Shown one piece after another: positions 60,471 through 64,000 of a stretch of 64,000 nt of DNA (positions are counted from its first letter, which is position 1; every line of letters begins with the position of its first letter). The notes under the pieces are model-generated. The model made no database searches. It was given only the letters and a program-made list of their open reading frames with translations, and had not been told where the DNA came from. Both the position numbers and the translations under genes were made by a program. The DNA comes from Streptomyces sp. Mut1 (lineage in GTDB: Bacteria; Actinomycetota; Actinomycetes; Streptomycetales; Streptomycetaceae), in NCBI RefSeq assembly GCF_030719295.1, contig NZ_CP120997.1:3170001-3234000 (forward strand). The letters run 5' to 3'.

Positions 60471-63053
60471 TCAGTCCGGCAGCACCGGCAGCAGCTCCGG
60501 CAGGTGCCCGTCCGAGGCGGCGGCCGCCGCGACCCGCTCATCGGGCACCTCCCCGTACAGCGTGGTACGCGGCTTCGCCGGGCGTCCGGCGAGGTCCGCG
60601 ATGGCGACGAGATCCTGGACCGAGCGGTACGAGCCGTAACCCGACCCGGCCATACGGGAGATCGTCTCCTCCATCAGCGTGCCGCCCAGGTCGTTCGCGC
60701 CGGAGCGCAGCATCTGGGCCGCGCCCTCCGTACCGAGCTTGACCCAGCTGGTCTGGATGTTGGTGATGTGCGGGTGCAGCAGCAGGCGGGCCATCGCGGT
60801 GACGGCCCGGTTGTCGCGGTCGGTCGGGCCGGGGCGGGCGATGCCGGCGAGGTAGACGGGCGCGTTGGTGTGGATGAAGGGCAGCGTCACGAACTCCGTG
60901 AAGCCGCCGGTCTCCTGCTGGAGCGCGGCCAGGGTGCGCAGATGGCCCAGCCAGTGGCGGGGCTGGTCGACATGCCCGTACATCATGGTCGAGGACGAGC
61001 GCAGGCCGACCTCGTGGGCGGTCCTGATGACCTCCAGCCAGGTCGCGGTGGGCAGCTTGCCCTTGGTGAGGACCCAGCGGACCTCGTCGTCCAGGATCTC
61101 GGCGGCCGTGCCGGGGATCGAGCCGAGCCCGGCCTCCTTCGCGGCGACGAGCCAGTCCCGGATGGACATTCCCGTACGGGTCGCCCCGTTGACGACCTCC
61201 ATCGGGGAGAACGCGTGGACGTGCATGCCGGGCACGCGCTCCTTCACCGCCCGCGCGATGTCGAAGTACGCCGTGCCGGGCAGGTCCGGGTGGATGCCGC
61301 CCTGCATGCAGACCTCGACCGCGCCGACGTCCCACGCCTGTACGGCCCGGTCGGCGACCTGGTCCAGGGAGAGGGTGTACGCGTCGGCGTCGGTGCGGCG
61401 CTGGGCGAAGGCGCAGAAGCGGCAGCCGGTGTAGCAGACGTTGGTGAAGTTGATGTTGCGCGTGACGATGTACGTGACGTCGTCCCCGACGACGTCACGG
61501 CGCAGCGTGTCCGCGATCCGGCACAGCTCGTCCAGGGCCGGCCCGTCCGCGTGGAGCAGGGTGAGCGCCTGGTCGTCGGTGAGCTTCGTCGGGTCGTCGG
61601 CGGCCTGGCTGAGCGCGGTCCGCACATCGCCGTCGATCCGCGAGGGCACCATCCCGGGGGCCGCCGCCTCGCGCAGCGCCTCCCAGTCCCCGTACACCAC
61701 GTCGAAGTCGTCGCGGCGGTCGCCGGTGCGGCCCTCGGTGTCGATGGTGCGGTGCAGGTCGGTGCGGCCGGAGGCGTTGAAGCCCTCGTCGGGCTCCTGC
61801 CAGGGCAGCCCGGCGGGGATCGCGCCCTCGCGGGCGAGGCCCGTCTCCGGGTCGGCGAGCGCGCGGACGTGCGGGAGCAGCCGGGGGTCGAGCCAGGGCT
61901 CGCCACGCTGGATGAACTCCGGGTAGATCGTCAGCCGTTCCCGCAGCGCGAAGCCGGATTCGGCGGTGCGGGCGGCGAGTTCCTCGATGTGCGGCCAGGG
62001 GCGCTCGGGGTTGACGTGGTCCGGGGTGAGCGGCGAGACCCCGCCCCAGTCGTCGATGCCGGCCCCGATGAGCAGGGCGTACTCCGCGTCGACCAGGTTC
62101 GGCGGGGCCTGGATGCGGGCGGACGGGCCGAGGACGTGGCGGGCGACGGCGACGGCGGCGGCCAGCTCCTCCAGCTCCGCGTCCGGCATGCCGCGCATCG
62201 CGGTGTCGGGCTTGGCCCGGAAGTTCTGGACGATGACTTCCTGGATGCCGTGGTAGGCGCGGGCGGTGCGGCGCAGCTCGAACAGCGCGTCGGCGCGCTC
62301 CTCGTACGTCTCGCCGATGCCGATGAGGACCCCGGTGGTGAACGGCACGTTGGACCGGCCGGCGTCTTCGAGCACGCGCAGCCGTACGGCGGGTTCCTTG
62401 TCGGGTGAGCCGTGGTGCGGGCCGCCCGGTTCGGACCAGAGCCGGGTCGCCGTCGTCTCCAGCATCATCCCCATGGAGGGTGCGACGGGCTTGAGGCGCT
62501 GGAGGTCGGTCCAGGTCAGCACCCCGGGGTTGAGGTGCGGCAGCAGCCCGGTCTCTTCGAGGACCCGGATCGCCATGGCGCGTACGTAGGCGAGGGTGTC
62601 GTCGTACCCCTCGGCCTCCAGCCACTCCCGTGCCTCGGGCCAGCGGTCCTCCGGCCGGTCCCCGAGCGTGAACAGCGCCTCCTTGCAGCCCATCGCCGCG
62701 CCCTCGCGGGCGATGGCCAGCACCTCGTCCGGCGACAGGAACATGCCGTGCCCGGCCCGCCGCAGCTTGCCGGGCACGGTGACGAAGGTGCAGTAGTGGC
62801 ACGTGTCGCGGCAGAGCCGGGTCAGCGGGATGAAGACCTTGCGGGAGTACGTGATGACCCCCGGCCGCCCCGCCGCCTCCAGGCCCGCGTCCCGCACCCG
62901 GGCGGCGGACGCGGCGAGATCCGTCAGATCGTCGCCGCGCGCCTGGAGCAGGACGGCGGCCTCCGCGCTGTCGAGGGCGACACCGTCACGGGCACGCCTG
63001 AGCGCACGCCGCATCGAATTGGTGGTGGGACGTCCGCGCTGAGGATCGGTCAT
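60471..63053 (-). CDS. fbiC: FO synthase FbiC (fused CofG-CofH)
   Basis: 860-residue bifunctional radical SAM enzyme that makes the deazaflavin FO, the chromophore of coenzyme F420, from tyrosine and 5-amino-6-ribitylaminouracil. The N-terminal CofG-like half has C81-x3-C85-x2-C88 ([10 protein letters not shown]) and the C-terminal CofH-like half has C540-x3-C544-x2-C547 ([10 protein letters not shown]). Full conservation of both iron-sulfur sites and the family length point to an active fused enzyme. ATG 63053 ([10 protein letters not shown]) is chosen; longer frames overlap the divergent gene. F420 is widely used by streptomycete oxidoreductases. Confidence 0.95.
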   Translation of the reverse strand: MTDPQRGRPTTNSMRRALRRARDGVALDSAEAAVLLQARGDDLTDLAASAARVRDAGLEAAGRPGVITYSRKVFIPLTRLCRDTCHYCTFVTVPGKLRRAGHGMFLSPDEVLAIAREGAAMGCKEALFTLGDRPEDRWPEAREWLEAEGYDDTLAYVRAMAIRVLEETGLLPHLNPGVLTWTDLQRLKPVAPSMGMMLETTATRLWSEPGGPHHGSPDKEPAVRLRVLEDAGRSNVPFTTGVLIGIGETYEERADALFELRRTARAYHGIQEVIVQNFRAKPDTAMRGMPDAELEELAAAVAVARHVLGPSARIQAPPNLVDAEYALLIGAGIDDWGGVSPLTPDHVNPERPWPHIEELAARTAESGFALRERLTIYPEFIQRGEPWLDPRLLPHVRALADPETGLAREGAIPAGLPWQEPDEGFNASGRTDLHRTIDTEGRTGDRRDDFDVVYGDWEALREAAAPGMVPSRIDGDVRTALSQAADDPTKLTDDQALTLLHADGPALDELCRIADTLRRDVVGDDVTYIVTRNINFTNVCYTGCRFCAFAQRRTDADAYTLSLDQVADRAVQAWDVGAVEVCMQGGIHPDLPGTAYFDIARAVKERVPGMHVHAFSPMEVVNGATRTGMSIRDWLVAAKEAGLGSIPGTAAEILDDEVRWVLTKGKLPTATWLEVIRTAHEVGLRSSSTMMYGHVDQPRHWLGHLRTLAALQQETGGFTEFVTLPFIHTNAPVYLAGIARPGPTDRDNRAVTAMARLLLHPHITNIQTSWVKLGTEGAAQMLRSGANDLGGTLMEETISRMAGSGYGSYRSVQDLVAIADLAGRPAKPRTTLYGEVPDERVAAAAASDGHLPELLPVLPD

Positions 63054-63170
63054 GCCAACGAGCATACGAGCGAGCGGGTGACCGCCGACTGTGCGGTTCT
63101 CCCGCAGGTCACACGCGCCCCTTGTGCCTCGGCCGTACGCGGGGCCATGCCCCGTAGGCTCGGCCCGGTG

Positions 63171-63884
63171 ATGGAAACGATCGTCCTCGACATCGGCGAA
63201 ACACTCATCCGCGACGACCGGTACTGGGCGTCCTGGGCCGACTGGCTCGGCGTCCCGCCGCACACGCTGAGCGCCCTGGTCGGGGCGGCGGTCGTCCAGG
63301 GCCGCGACAGCTCCGACGCGCTGACCATGCTCCGCCCCGGCATGGACGTCACCGAGGCGGCCCACGCCCGCGCGGCCGCCGGGCGCGGCGAACACCTCGA
63401 CGAGTCCGACCTCTACCCGGACGTACGCCCGGCCCTGGCCCGGCTGCGGGAGCTGGGCGTACGGGTGGTGATCGCGGGCAACGGCACGGCGAAGGCCGGC
63501 GAGCTGCTGCGCGCCCTCGACCTCCCGGCGGACCTGGTGGCGACCTCCGGGGAGTGGGGCGCGGCGACGCCCGACCCGGAGTTCTTCGCCCGCGTCCTGG
63601 AGGCGTCGGGCGCCGACCCGCGCGCGACGCTGTACGTGAGCGCCCACCCGGCGCACGGCCTGTTCCCCGCGAAGTCGTCCGGCCTGCGGGCGGCGCACCT
63701 GCGGCGCGGGGCGTCCGGCTACTGGTGGGCGGACCACCCGGACGTGATCGAGACGGCGGACTTCCGCGTGGACGCGCTGACGGAGCTGCCGGGGCTGGTG
63801 GAGAAGGCGGAGTCGGCGAAACCGACGGAGCCGGAGGGCGAGGCGCCGGGACAGCCGCGACCCCGGGCGCTGCGGGCGTTGTAG
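63171..63884 (+). CDS. HAD family hydrolase-like protein
   Basis: 237 residues (GTG 63168 would add one). Motif I is [10 protein letters not shown] (D7-I8-G9-E10), so the nucleophile Asp is present but the usual Asp two positions later is Gly, as in some HAD subfamilies. Motif II appears as [12 protein letters not shown], and later motifs AATPDPEFF and [17 protein letters not shown] ends 7 bp before GTG 63168 with no ribosome site, so the transcript may be leaderless. Divergent from fbiC. Substrate unknown; the missing Asp makes ordinary phosphatase activity doubtful. Confidence 0.8.
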   Translation: METIVLDIGETLIRDDRYWASWADWLGVPPHTLSALVGAAVVQGRDSSDALTMLRPGMDVTEAAHARAAAGRGEHLDESDLYPDVRPALARLRELGVRVVIAGNGTAKAGELLRALDLPADLVATSGEWGAATPDPEFFARVLEASGADPRATLYVSAHPAHGLFPAKSSGLRAAHLRRGASGYWWADHPDVIETADFRVDALTELPGLVEKAESAKPTEPEGEAPGQPRPRALRAL

Positions 63885-64000
63885 GGGGGCGCGGGCACTG
63901 CGGGGCCTGTTGTAGGGCGCGGGCGTTGTGGGGCGGCGCGGGCGCTGCGGGCCCGTTGTGGGGCGCGGGCGTTGTGGCGGCGCGGGCCCGTTGTAGGGCG
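63885..64000. repeat. GC-rich tandem repeat at the right edge
   Basis: After the HAD stop the sequence consists of about 2.5 copies of a roughly 44-bp unit built from GGCGCGGGCGTTGTGG and GGCCCGTTGTAGGGCG, cut off by the end of the window. No gene is visible. Confidence 0.7.

Overview
The window looks like a piece of a Streptomyces chromosome. GC is very high, GTG and TTG starts are common, and the genes are typical of the genus: the principal-like sigma factor HrdD, XRE/DUF397 regulator pairs, a fused F420 FO synthase, and an ESX (type VII) secretion locus without EccA. All calls come from reading the sequence; no database was searched.

Left part (1-8.3 kb): the 3' end of mscL, then a tightly overlapping minus-strand operon for a molybdopterin oxidoreductase system (membrane subunit, Mo/4Fe-4S catalytic subunit, four-cluster ferredoxin subunit, Tat-exported Rieske protein, small membrane protein). 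A P1-family self-processing peptidase and a DUF6227 protein follow.

8.5-23.7 kb is rich in regulators and exporters. It holds three DHA2-type MFS exporters beside WYL, MarR, TetR and LysR regulators. hrdD has a full match to the SigR promoter consensus. A questin-oxidase-like gene and a DODA-type dioxygenase converge, and a secreted M6 metalloprotease, tRNA-Arg(CCU) and a DMT-type membrane protein follow. Several divergent spacers carry inverted repeats that are candidate operators.

23.8-40.3 kb: a coiled-coil/Mrr-nuclease/TerD fusion, a GNAT protein, a SpoIIE-type phosphatase, a polytopic membrane protein, a D,D-carboxypeptidase with a very long disordered cytoplasmic N-terminus, a GPP34 (GOLPH3-like) protein, an XRE-DUF5753/DUF397 pair, a sodium:solute symporter, an ADP-ribosylglycohydrolase homologue that lacks its metal-binding aspartates, and a phosphotransferase.

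40.3-58.3 kb is an ESX locus: eccD and eccC diverge, eccB and eccE diverge, and between eccC and eccB lies a minus-strand run with two WXG100 proteins, a larger WXG/PPE-like protein, two mycosins, a YbaB-fold protein and several small coiled-coil or membrane proteins. Immediately downstream of eccE and its companion lies a DUF4157-HNH nuclease protein with the architecture of a polymorphic toxin. The window ends with the FO synthase gene fbiC and a HAD hydrolase.

Most interesting leads: the DUF4157-HNH protein beside the ESX locus, the Mrr-TerD fusion, the apparent ADP-ribosylglycohydrolase pseudoenzyme, the redox operon of unknown substrate, and the accessory genes of the ESX cluster.
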